Assembly: GCA_028829895.1 (NCBI GenBank)
Contig: CM054182.1
Location: forward strand, 62,535,879-62,599,878
Direction: 5' to 3'
DNA from: Sinotaia quadrata
Taxonomy: Eukaryota; Mollusca; Gastropoda; Architaenioglossa; Viviparidae
Length of the DNA: 64,000 nt
The notes beneath the pieces were generated by a model. The model ran no database searches. It was given only the letters and a program-made list of their open reading frames with translations, and was not told the origin of the DNA. The position numbers were made by a program, and so were the translations under genes. This document shows positions 19,502 to 29,452 of this stretch, piece after piece; the stretch's first letter is position 1, and every line of letters starts with the position of its first letter.

Positions 19502-22500
19502 TCAAGCACGACTCATGTAATCTGCGCCAACATTCAAAGACCCTTTGATGTAATGAATATTTGCGTCATACTGTGTCAGAAACAAAGACCAACGCATTAA
19601 ACGGCTGTTCGTAAATTGCGCCTGTCCGAGAAAGGCCAACGGCTGGTGATCGCACTCAATGACAAAGGTTTTTCCGTACAAATAGTTTTCGAACTTTTTT
19701 ATGGCCCAAACTATTGCAAGACATTCCTTTTCACTGGTGGAATATTTCTGTTCAGTAGTTGTGAGTTTACGGCTTGCATATGCAACTGGGTGTTTGGTGT
19801 CATTGTGTTCTTGTAATAACACTGCTCCTAATCCTGTGTCGCTAGCATCAGTCCTTAACAAGAATGGTTTTGTCAGATCTGGCAGTTTAACAACTAAATC
19901 TGAAGTCAGTCTAGATTTCAGTGTGTCAAAAGCGTTTTGGCATGCATCAGTCCACACTACTTTTGTAGGCATATTCTTACGTGTCAAGTCAGTCAGAGGA
20001 CATGCAATGGCACTAAAATCTGGTACGAATTTTCTGTAGTAGTTAGCAAGACCAAGAAAACTTCTAACTTGTGTTTTTGTTAGCGGTTGTGAAGTGTCCT
20101 TAAGTTGTGCTATCTTAGCTTCACTTGGCGACATAGTTCCATGACTCAACTTGTGTCCCAAGAAGTCTAAGGAGAATTGTGCTATTTCACACTTCGTAGG
20201 GCGGGCAGTGAGGTTGGCTTGTTTTAATCTGGCTAGCACATCTCGTAAGAGTGTTAAGTGCTCCTCCCATGTCTGGGTGCCTAGAATTAAATCATCCATG
20301 AAGTTCTCAACTCCACGTCCGTACAGTGGTTCTAACAATGACCGCATCATTTTAGAAAAAATGCTTGGAGCGTTTGAAACTCCGAAAGGCATAACTTTCC
20401 ATGTGTAGTTTCCTACTGGTGTAGTGAAAGCTAGTATGTGTCGATCAGTGTCCTTGACCTTGATTTGCCAAAAACCGCGTGACAAATCTATTTTGGTATA
20501 GTAATGAGCGTTAGCTAGCTTAGTGAAGATGAGATCCGGATCAGGAAGAGGTTCGGCACAAAACTCTGTCACTTGATTGAGTTTGCGGTAGTCTACGCAA
20601 AAACGGAACGAGTTATCACGTTTTTTAATCAACACGATGGGTGATCCGTAGGCACTGTCAGTCTTCTCTATGACCCCTAGATCTAGCATAGTCTTAATCT
20701 CACGTCTAACGTCATCTATCTTAGCGTGTGGCAACGGATACGGCTTCAAACGTATCGGTTTGTTGTCAGTCAGCTTCAGTGAAAATTCTATTAAGTCTGT
20801 CAACCCTGGTTTGTCTGTCAGAGTAGATGAGAACTCATTAAGCAATTCATTCACTTCTTTTTTCTGTCTTCCTGTCAAGGCTTCATTTACCCTAACGTCT
20901 TTGACAGTTTCGTCCGTCTGTAGAGGACAGTTTGGTAAAGTACCAGTGACGCAATCAGTATCCCCCTCGTCTTCTATAACTATCGTCGCTACGACAAAAT
21001 CAGCTTGAGTGGTTTGATCCTCACGGCTTATGTACTTTTTGAGTAGGTTAACATGAAAGATTTTCTCTCTCTTTCCTGTCTGCACCTTATAGTTCAGTCC
21101 CCCTAGCTTGGCGGTAACTACAAAGGGCCCCTTCCATTTCATCTGAAGTTTGTTATGTGCTTCAGGAAGCAACAGTAACACTTTGTCATTAACTTCAAAT
21201 TCTCTAGGTTTGGTGTGCTTATTGTAATATTCTGCCTGTCTAGACTGAGCTATCGTCAAGTTTTCCCGTGCTATCTTGCCTATAGTTTCAAGACGGTTTC
21301 TTAAGTCAGTGACGTATGTATAAGTTGTCTTAACTTCGTCATCTGTCTTTTCATCAGTCCAAAGTGCCTTCAAAATCATCATCGGTCCGCGTACAGTACG
21401 TCCGTAAAGTAGCTCAAATGGTGAAAACCCGGTGGAAGATTGTGGCACCTCCCTATATGCAAATAGTAGGGCAGGGATGTATCTGTCCCAGTCTTTCGGT
21501 TTATCTGTGGCGAGCTTTTTAAGTGCTGTTTTTAATGTCCCATTGTATTTTTCAATCAGACCATTTGCCTGGGGGTGGTATGGTGTGCAAGTAAGATGTT
21601 TGATGGAAAGTAAACGATTTACTTCCTTCATTACGTTGCCTATGAATTGACTCCCCTGATCCGTCAAAATTTCAGTAGGAATTCCAACACGACTCCAAAG
21701 ACCGAAAAGGGCTTCGGCGACAGTTTCAGTATCAATATTTTTCAATGGTACTGCGTCGGCGAATCTTGTTGCGTAATCAATAGTGGTCAGCACGTATCGA
21801 TTACCTCTCGTTGATGTGGGTATTATAGGCCCAATCAAATCCAATGCTACGCGCTTGTAGGGTTCACTGATCAGTTCAGGCTCTCCTAACGGTGCGGGTC
21901 TGATTGAATTTTTAGACTGTGTTCTCTGGCATGTGTCGCAACTTAACACGAATCTACGGATATCGGCAGTGATGTCCGGCCAATAAAACTCACTTGTAAT
22001 ACGACTAGTTGTTTTTTGTACACCCATGTGTGCACCAAAAAGACTCTCATGACCTAATCGTAATACGTCATTTCGTTTGGTTTGTGGAACGACTAATTGT
22101 TTCCGAAATTCGTCTCCCACTTTCGAATAGCGGTACAATAAACCCTTTTTCAGAATAATGCACGCTTTCTTATTCGAATCGTCAGTGTTGACGTCACTAA
22201 CAAGTACAGCTTGTCTGCGTAACTTGTCTAGTGTTTCGTCCTCAGCTTGTAATATTTTAATCTCGCTAACTGTTGCTTTATCTACGGCTGGTGCGGCAGA
22301 CATCGGTGCAGTTACAGATTTGTCTTTACTACTCGCTGCTCTGGTTACAGCGTTAACCAGTGGTGGTTCAGTTGAAGTTTGTTTTTTGCACGGCAAAACA
22401 TACTTGCAACCAAGGATCACGTCATGCGGTGAGTTTTCCATAACTGCCGCTTTGACTGTTCCTTCTACAAAGTCTGAAACAATCGAGACTTCAGCTACTG

Positions 22501-23857
22501 GTAAAATGTCTTGTTCGCCGTTTGCAAAGGTGACAGAGATTGTCTCCCCTGTGTAGTCGGTACGGTTAACTAATGATGCATTTACAATAGCGTCTAGCTC
22601 ACACCCTGTATCAAGCAAAGCGATTGTATCGTGACCGTTTGCCTGTACTGGTGTTCGATTCGACTTTTCTGTTTTAGGTGTATGACTTTCTACTGCGTAA
22701 ACTTTAGCTGTTTTCTTTTCAGGACATGTTCGTGAAAAATGGCCACTATCACCACAAGTGTAACATGCAAGATTCTTTTTATCTTTCTGTTTGTCGGACT
22801 TGTTTTTAGTGTCGGGTTTAGATGTTTTATCATCACGCTCATTAGGTGCCTTCCCGTCATTTTTCTTATCCTTTCGAGTCTGCGGTTCGTTCGGTCGAGA
22901 CTTGTTGTTCGCGTGTGCGTTCGAGAATTGAGAATGTGCGTCATCAAAGCGATCGGCGGCGTTGCCTATCTCCTCTAGCGTAGATTTTTCCCTTATTGCT
23001 AAGTGAATCAGTAGATCTGATTTGTATGACCCGAGAATATGGTCTTTTACCATTTCATCCCTAAGACCTGCGTACGTCTGTGGAGTTTCGGCTAGATCTA
23101 TCCATCTTTGGAACAAGTCCGTGACGCGGCGTATGTACTGTGCGTGCGTCTCTGAACTCGCTTTCGTGGCCTGTTTAAACTTACGTCGGTATGTATCTGC
23201 GGTGAGTCTGTATCGTTTCAATAATGCGGCCTTGACTGTGTCGTAATTATCTGACTCAGAATCGCTAAGCTTATTGAATTCGTTTTTCGCAGTACCCTGC
23301 AGTAACCCGGATAAATTTATCGCCCAATGTTCCGCTGGAATGCTTGTTGCTCTGGCTAACTTTTCAAACGTTTTTAAATACGCGTCTATTTGATCTTTGT
23401 TCTCATCAAATGGGACCATATTTATCTTTGGAATGATATTTTCAATTCTACTGTGATTATTTCCATCGCTAGAATGCGAATCACCACTGCTTCTGCGGTC
23501 ACGGTTTGGATTAGTAACTTCTAGTTTCTTTACTTCCCATTCTAACCGTTTTATTTCCGCGTCTGCCGCGATGCGTTTGGCTTCTGTGTCCGCTGCGATA
23601 CGTTTTGTTTCGATGTCGGCTAATCTTTCAGCTTCTAACCTTTTAGCTTCTGCGTCAGCTGCGATGCGTTTAGCTTCTGTTTCGGCTAGTTTTTCAGCTT
23701 CTAACTTCTTCAACTCGCGATTAGCTATACGTTCTTCTCTTTCCGCTTTCTCCACTTCCTCTAGCTTAGTTCTAACGTAGCTAGTCAGTTCGTCACCCTG
23801 ATATCCTATCATGATACCGGTTTCTTTCAGGTCTTCGAGAACCTGTTTGCGATCCAT
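19502..23857 (-). CDS. gag-pol: Gag-PR-IN-RT-RH polyprotein (1451 aa) of a Gmr1-like LTR retrotransposon
   Basis: One unbroken frame encodes all proteins for copying and inserting the element, with no frameshift between gag and pol. Domains by residue: Ala/Lys/Glu-rich coiled coil with internal repeats about 31-115; Gag about 155-310; zinc knuckle CX2CX4HX4C at 365-378; aspartic protease LLDTG (D416); integrase zinc motif H603/H610/C640/C643, catalytic D673, D733, E769 (35 residues between the last two) and a GPF module at 910-945; reverse transcriptase about 1018-1200 with KIDLSRGF (D1124) and FMDD at 1186-1189; RNase H D1337, E1378, D1403. Integrase N-terminal to RT is the Gmr1 arrangement; the gypsy-type GPF integrase and the RT/RH style keep it in Ty3/gypsy. 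The ATG at 23857 follows a 619-bp leader. All catalytic residues look present. FMDD replaces the more usual Y-x-DD. Confidence 0.97.
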   Translation of the reverse strand: MDRKQVLEDLKETGIMIGYQGDELTSYVRTKLEEVEKAEREERIANRELKKLEAEKLAETEAKRIAADAEAKRLEAERLADIETKRIAADTEAKRIAADAEIKRLEWEVKKLEVTNPNRDRRSSGDSHSSDGNNHSRIENIIPKINMVPFDENKDQIDAYLKTFEKLARATSIPAEHWAINLSGLLQGTAKNEFNKLSDSESDNYDTVKAALLKRYRLTADTYRRKFKQATKASSETHAQYIRRVTDLFQRWIDLAETPQTYAGLRDEMVKDHILGSYKSDLLIHLAIREKSTLEEIGNAADRFDDAHSQFSNAHANNKSRPNEPQTRKDKKNDGKAPNERDDKTSKPDTKNKSDKQKDKKNLACYTCGDSGHFSRTCPEKKTAKVYAVESHTPKTEKSNRTPVQANGHDTIALLDTGCELDAIVNASLVNRTDYTGETISVTFANGEQDILPVAEVSIVSDFVEGTVKAAVMENSPHDVILGCKYVLPCKKQTSTEPPLVNAVTRAASSKDKSVTAPMSAAPAVDKATVSEIKILQAEDETLDKLRRQAVLVSDVNTDDSNKKACIILKKGLLYRYSKVGDEFRKQLVVPQTKRNDVLRLGHESLFGAHMGVQKTTSRITSEFYWPDITADIRRFVLSCDTCQRTQSKNSIRPAPLGEPELISEPYKRVALDLIGPIIPTSTRGNRYVLTTIDYATRFADAVPLKNIDTETVAEALFGLWSRVGIPTEILTDQGSQFIGNVMKEVNRLLSIKHLTCTPYHPQANGLIEKYNGTLKTALKKLATDKPKDWDRYIPALLFAYREVPQSSTGFSPFELLYGRTVRGPMMILKALWTDEKTDDEVKTTYTYVTDLRNRLETIGKIARENLTIAQSRQAEYYNKHTKPREFEVNDKVLLLLPEAHNKLQMKWKGPFVVTAKLGGLNYKVQTGKREKIFHVNLLKKYISREDQTTQADFVVATIVIEDEGDTDCVTGTLPNCPLQTDETVKDVRVNEALTGRQKKEVNELLNEFSSTLTDKPGLTDLIEFSLKLTDNKPIRLKPYPLPHAKIDDVRREIKTMLDLGVIEKTDSAYGSPIVLIKKRDNSFRFCVDYRKLNQVTEFCAEPLPDPDLIFTKLANAHYYTKIDLSRGFWQIKVKDTDRHILAFTTPVGNYTWKVMPFGVSNAPSIFSKMMRSLLEPLYGRGVENFMDDLILGTQTWEEHLTLLRDVLARLKQANLTARPTKCEIAQFSLDFLGHKLSHGTMSPSEAKIAQLKDTSQPLTKTQVRSFLGLANYYRKFVPDFSAIACPLTDLTRKNMPTKVVWTDACQNAFDTLKSRLTSDLVVKLPDLTKPFLLRTDASDTGLGAVLLQEHNDTKHPVAYASRKLTTTEQKYSTSEKECLAIVWAIKKFENYLYGKTFVIECDHQPLAFLGQAQFTNSRLMRWSLFLTQYDANIHYIKGSLNVGADYMSRA

Positions 23858-24476
23858 TTTACTGTCTTAGCGCGCTGGCTACAATAAAAATGTATCTCGT
23901 GAATTGTGTGTTTTAACCGTCGGCGATAACTCCGCTTATCCCGAAAATAACTTTTAGGCTACAACCTTACAAAAATTATTTAATTTACTCAGAACACCTT
24001 CCGAAATAAATTACGCGTTAACTCTTTACACGTTTCACCTGCTTGTCACAGTGTCCGCTGTTCCAAGACTTTCGTAATGTCACGGCTCCTACCATACAAC
24101 ATTACACATTATATCTAGCACCCTAAATATAATAGTCCGAAGTCTGTTACTACCGATAACTCTCCTAGCTGGCGGTATAACCTTCGACTCCTCACAATGA
24201 AGTACTCAGTAACACAATACTAAATAAATCATTCAATAGCTAACATGACATATTTAACTACGCTTAAATATATCAACATTAACTAACATGCACGCTACTC
24301 TGCAAAAGAATACATGCACATGTCACAACAAAAGCAAAGAAAATCAGTGATACAAAAATCAAAAGAACAATTGGCAATTCTGTTCGTTCGTTCGTTTCTA
24401 GGTTATGATGCGCCCTATGTATAAAAATGTTACAATTTACAATTTAATACATATCAATCCCGCGACGACCCACACT
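23858..24476 (-). other. 5' leader of the LTR element
   Basis: The stretch between PBS and the Gag ATG is AT-rich and carries no open frame. It probably holds packaging signals, but none is recognisable. Confidence 0.6.
24455..24472 (-). promoter_or_regulatory. Putative tRNA primer binding site
   Basis: On the element strand, 4 bases after the LTR end, TGGGTCGTCGCGGGAT begins with TGG as expected for pairing to a tRNA CCA end. It would pair with a tRNA 3' end carrying C at the discriminator position. I cannot name the tRNA. Confidence 0.5.
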
Positions 24477-25518
24477 TGTTACGTTTCCAGTATTTATTTA
24501 AAGACCCTGCTTAGAATAATTAAAAGACTTTAAATATAATTAATTCTTCCTCTCATATTCTACGCAGACTGGTTGCTCAATTTATTATCTGACTAATTAA
24601 AAGTGCGTCTTGTAGTTCAGACGACAAATTTACAGACTAATAAACTGCGAACTTTTAGCTAGATTTGAAAACAGTTAAATCCCTCTAAATTAATATGCAC
24701 TCGTCATCAATCTTTCTGCTCATCCGCCCCCATTCAAATCTAAGAATTAATCTAATTGGTCTATTGTGCATAGAAATCAACTACTAAGAGGTATTAACAA
24801 AGAAAATAAGATTTAATAAAGTTTAACAAATTAACAATAAATCGAATGCAACGCGAATAGTCTTCACTCTGTCTTTACGCGCCTATGCCTGATTTTTGTC
24901 AATCTAAATTGCCAGAAAAGTGTTCCTTTGAGATCTGTACACTTGATCTTGCACTTAGCTCTATTCTTGTATCCTTGGTCTCAACACTCAATCATGCCGG
25001 TTCGTTCCCTCAGTCCCCCTTTAACGACACACGTGGTGCATAAGGAATGATGTCCCTTTGTTAGTGGCTAGGAACTGGAATTTTTGCAGCATGGCCCTCA
25101 GAGTGGATTTCGACACGCTTACACCAATAAGCTAATGCAGGTGAGGCATGGGTGAACATGAACCATGAGCCGACCTTTGAGAGAAGTCGAAGGGTACCTT
25201 GATTCTCTATGGCGCCGGCTGCCTCTCACGACCCGAGTAAGCTGATGGAATTAGCTAAAATGTGCTCGAAGTGAGGGAGCGGAAGCGTGTGGGTACATAT
25301 ATAGAAAGGTATATTGCGTATCACGTGACTGTTCGCAAAGCATGTGGTTGGTTCGAGAACTGGACAATGGTCCTAAAGTTACATAACATCTTGACCTGTT
25401 CTAGAAGCACCTAGAAAAAGGAAGCTTTGAACAAAGGGCCAAGGGTTTCAAATATTCGAATTTGAAGTAAACAAGGCAAGTGGGTCACGAAGTCGGACAA
25501 TTTTATCAGACTGTGACA
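24477..25518 (-). repeat. 5' LTR (element orientation)
   Basis: 1042 bp, bounded by TG and CA, identical by eye to the 3' LTR at an offset of 6240. On the element strand an AATAAA (24498-24493) lies about 20 bp before the LTR end. Confidence 0.97.
25297..25304 (-). promoter_or_regulatory. Possible TATA box in the 5' LTR
   Basis: CTATATAT on the minus strand, about 214 bp into the LTR, sits where a U3 promoter could be. The other LTR has the same motif 6240 bp to the left. Confidence 0.35.
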
Positions 25519-25523
25519 GGTGT
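25519..25523. repeat. Target-site duplication, right copy (GGTGT)
   Basis: Matches 18232-18236 exactly. Removing one LTR-to-LTR unit plus one copy gives a simple uninterrupted locus. Confidence 0.9.
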
Positions 25524-26497
25524 CTCTCAACAATACTCCAAGAACTCAATGTTCTGCAATGCGTTTTCAGGGACCCAGTTCATTGGAACATATGACTGGT
25601 GTCGTGTGTTATCAGTGAGTTTTAAATTCAATCTGTGTCAATCCATTCGCAAGTATAAGCTCATCTTAATGGGTAAGAACTGTGGGCTTGTTCCCCAAAC
25701 GGGGTGGGGCTTCGAGAGCTAGCAAGCATGGCAGACGAACAGAATGGTATGTACATTATCTAACGAACATGTCAAACACTCAGTCACATATCTTGGCTTC
25801 AACCTACTGAGGAGTTGATATTTGTCCACCATCCTCAGAGAAACGTGATGAAGTCACATGATCGCAGAGACCATCCACTTCGACCGGCTGAATACTCTGT
25901 CGATTAGTGTGAACTCCGCCTTAAAAAGCAGACAAACCACTTTTTTTTTTAAATTGGTTTTTAAATGGTCGATAGTTTGTAGGCCCGAATTCGAACAAGA
26001 ACGCAAACTATGCACCAAGGAGTTCAACCTTCACTATCTTACTACTCTGGACCACCCCCCATACCTGTAGGTCGTCACGAGAAGGGTATCCTGACGTCAA
26101 GCGGATTTTTTAATAGATTCCTATTATCCATATGGTACTCAGTGGCAATGGTAAACAGACCCCGAACATTGTTCGTGAACTCCCATTCTCCTTTGATGGC
26201 TCGACATTTAACTAGCTCCAGCAAGCAGCTTGGAATTGATATGCATTAGAAGGAGAAAGAAGCAAAAGAAAAGCGATGTTGTTGATGATGATGACAACGG
26301 CAGTTTCGCTGATGACGGCGATGATGGCTTAAATGTATGCGTCTGATCATATTTTTTTCCACAAAGAATTGCGATACTTAACAGAATGAAAAAAATCACA
26401 CTTTATAGTTCGTTATTTTATTTATAATAATCTGCATTTTATCCGTATTATTATCTAACGTAATCCAAAATTGATTCTTTTAGATTTCTGGTGTGTA

Positions 26498-26534
<37 letters not shown>

Positions 26535-26922
26535 GGATTTGTATTGGAGTGAGTGTTTGTGAATATGTGTGTATAGTTTGTATGTGTAGGGCTTGTATGT
26601 GTTGCGTTCGTGCGTATGTGCGTGTGACCATGAAAAGAGAAAGCTAGTTTCAACTGATGTTACAAAACATTCACTTTTCACAAACAGGCAACCTTGCTCT
26701 GTCGCAGACTGATCTGCGTTCAAATTAATCATTTTAAGTACAGCCACTGAAATTATTTTTGAAATTATTTTTTATAATAATGTTTGTTTGCTCAAAATTT
26801 CACTAATCGGTTTTTCAAGGTATTCAATTGCTTTGTTGTAACGAAAATTCTTTTCTCTTACCCCAACCTCCCCTAACTATGCTTAGATTCTTCCGGTGTC
26901 ACTTCTATCGCATAAGTCCCCT
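25524..26922. other. Intergenic, no gene recognised
   Basis: Short frames only. A TCTG/CT microsatellite lies at about 26500-26535. Confidence 0.5.
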
Positions 26923-27205
26923 ACATTGTAAACAGACAAATGTAATACAACTGTACTCATTTAGTCACAGTAACTAACACATTGTAAACAGACAAATGTA
27001 ACACAACTGTACTCACTTAGTCACAGTAACTAACACATTGTACACAGACAAATGTAATACAACCGTACTCAGTCACAGTAACCTAACACATTGTACACAG
27101 ACAAATGTAATACAACTGTACTCAGTCACAGTAACTAACACATTGTACACAGACAAATGTAATACAACTGTACTCACTTAGTCACAGTAACCTAACAAAT
27201 TGTGT
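26923..27205. repeat. About 52-56-bp minisatellite, 5 copies
   Basis: The unit starts ACATTGTAMACAGACAAATG and contains GTACTCACTTAGTCACAGTA. Copies differ by loss of the ACTTAG segment. Confidence 0.9.
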
Positions 27206-27249
27206 ACCTAGCAATTGATTATATCCTTTTCATTTCTGTCGCCATTAAG

Positions 27250-27513
27250 TTATGAACCCACACTTGAATTCTGAACATTTTCATCCGGCATGCTTATGAA
27301 CCCACACTTGAATTCAGAACATTTTCATCCGGCATGCTTATGAACCCACACTTGAATTCTGAACATTTTTATCCGGCATGCTTATGAACCCACACTTGAA
27401 TTCTGAACATTTTCATCCGGCATGCTTATGAACCCACACTTGAATTCTAAACGTTTTTATCCGGCATACTTATGAACCCACACTTGAATTCTGAACATTT
27501 TCATCTGGTATGC
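27250..27513. repeat. 44-bp minisatellite, 6 copies
   Basis: The unit starts TTATGAACCCACACTTGAAT and ends TTCATCCGGCATGC. Starts fall exactly every 44 bp from 27250. Confidence 0.95.
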
Positions 27514-27744
27514 TTACTACAAGAATAATGACGGCACTGGAAACAATTCACTTTCAAATAAACTAAGGAATCACAAGGAAAATGTTCCATGTAATTAAGT
27601 CTTTCTTAAGAGAAAAATTGCAATAAAAATAGAATATAACATAACAAAATAGAAACCCCACGAAAATGGCGTAACTCTAGACAGTGTGATAAGCTCGCTG
27701 CTGTATATAATATTGATTTCCAGCTTAAATAATACCATATATAA

Positions 27745-27930
27745 ATTTGGATAATTTGCAGGTGATACATCACTTTGGGAAATCATTAACCGCAACAAAT
27801 AGCTGAGAAACCTTATTAAAGACATCTCTCGGATCCAATCGAATCTTAACAAAAATGGCAAAACGATTTGCTTAAAATAGTTTTTAAATATCATCTTAAT
27901 GAAGACAGTCAGTAAACGTAAACATTAGCA
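27745..27930 (+). pseudogene. Decayed non-LTR reverse transcriptase fragment
   Basis: A plus-strand frame reads FAGDTSLWEIINRNK, a stop, then LRNLIKDISRIQSNLNKNGK. This resembles the FADDTSLW catalytic region and the following helix of jockey/RTE-type reverse transcriptases, with one catalytic Asp changed to Gly and an internal stop. The identification rests on a short stretch. Confidence 0.4.
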
Positions 27931-28465
27931 AAACCCTAGCGAACAAAGTAATAAGTACTCAGACCAGATCACTAAAAGTTTTGTCTTTGACATTCCACAT
28001 AATACCCCCAGCATCAACATTATCGCCGAGAATAGTCAGAAACTGGCACAATTCATTATCAAAGACAAGTACTTCTAAACCTATCTCAAACTATAAGCTA
28101 TGCCGAACGACCACTTTGTTCAGTTAACAATAGCTCAGTATCCTTCAGCTTAAACAGCTAAAAGCAGAAATAGAAATAGGATTAATTTTTTTTTGTTTTT
28201 TTACAAAAAAATAAATATAAAGCCTTTTAGAACTATCTTTTGACCACACCCTTGCGTCAAATACCACCATCTCAGACAGACAGGCAATTCAAGCCTGATA
28301 CATCAAGTTTCCAGTCTATATAAATATATCAGCGACGTAACTATTATCCCTAAAACCTTTGCAGTGCCGAGGGTGGGGAGGGGCTTTCAACAGAGCTTCA
28401 AAAAAAATTGTTTTTGAAATTTGAAAAATATTCACATGATCAAGTTAGGGTGCAGGGGAAACTGA

Positions 28466-28469
<4 letters not shown>

Positions 28470-28519
<50 letters not shown>

Positions 28520-28520
28520 A
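28470..28520. repeat. (TG)n microsatellite
   Basis: About 25 TG dinucleotides. Confidence 0.97.
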
Positions 28521-29245
28521 TGTGAAAGATGGGGGGAGCATCATTTTAGATTCTTAGCAGGAGTGGGGAGGGTTACAACATTCGGATTTACGCTATATCT
28601 TATAACTCAGACATTAACATCAGACTGGAATGACGGTTGCTCAGGCAAGGAAAAGAAAACCTGTTTACAGTGTATGACATAGCCACTAACACTCTCGGCA
28701 AAAACCTAGTGACTGCTAACACACATTTTATAAACCAAATTACAAAAGTAACTAGAGTAAAATAATAAGGATACTGTGATGGATGGTTTAAATGATTAGC
28801 TACACAACCCCTAATCTATTTAATTCCACCCATATAGGCCTTCGTAATTTTTGCAGATGGAGAAAACTCGGTCAAACCTCAGAGACATTAACATTAATTA
28901 ATTTATTCTATCTGCCCCTGAATGTTACCGGTTCAGAACTCCTATCGCTCATTGCATGTTCGAACACTTCTAGATAAAATAGGAATTCTGGCCCACACAT
29001 ACTCTCCCTCAGCTCAGGGGGGAACACTTTCCAAATTATGCAATTGTCTGACTTAATGCAATTAAAATTTAGCCCCCACCCCCTAAGCATGCATATCTCC
29101 TTCTGTCTAAATATAGAAGTGGAAGTGTAATTAACAAATAACAAAATTTATTCAACACAATGAAAGAGAAATAAGAGTAATTTATATAAATAAATAGTAG
29201 TCACAGGCAAACATGAAAAAGAAAAATAGTCTCTTCCTCCTAGGT

Positions 29246-29350
29246 CAGGGGTCTCCAAACTTTTCAGCCCAAGGGCCTCATTAACTATCAAACAACAGTT
29301 CGGGGCCGACTTTAGAAGTTACTTTACATGGTTAAAAGTAATTAATTAAT
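29246..29350. mobile_element. hAT-like terminal relic
   Basis: CAGGGGTCTCCAAACTTTTC followed by AGCCCAAGGGCC and CGGGGCCG matches the familiar hAT end pattern (CAGGGGT at the terminus, then a xGGCCCxxGGGCC block). The other terminus was not located. Confidence 0.45.
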
Positions 29351-29417
29351 TAAAATATTAATTAAATATATTACTAAGCCAGAACTTTATCGAACTGTAG
29401 ATGTGTCTTTACATTAA

Positions 29418-29452
29418 CGCGAAAGCGGCGGAAGCCGGAAGCGCCCCCTACA
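29418..29452. repeat. Second copy of the 35-bp GC-rich motif
   Basis: It differs from 1417-1451 by one base (CCGGAAG for CCGAAAG). The surrounding sequence is unrelated and AT-rich. Confidence 0.7.

Larger units (their letters stand above)
18232..25523 (-). mobile_element. Complete Ty3/gypsy-type LTR retrotransposon, Gmr1-like domain order
   Basis: The element lies on the minus strand: TSD, 5' LTR 25518-24477, leader, one Gag-Pol ORF 23857-19502, short 3' spacer, 3' LTR 19278-18237, TSD. The LTRs are 1042 bp and identical in my line-by-line comparison; they begin TGTCACAG and end CGTAACA. The 5-bp target duplication is GGTGT (18232-18236 and 25519-25523). There is no env-like ORF in the 223 bp between the pol stop and the 3' LTR. 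Identical LTRs, a perfect TSD and an unbroken ORF point to a very recent insertion. Integrase precedes reverse transcriptase, the arrangement known from Gmr1-type elements and unlike ordinary gypsy elements. Confidence 0.97.

Noticed and set aside
22158..22556. 132-codon plus-strand frame and other plus-strand frames between 19616 and 23780
   Set aside because: Antisense shadows of the intact Gag-Pol ORF.
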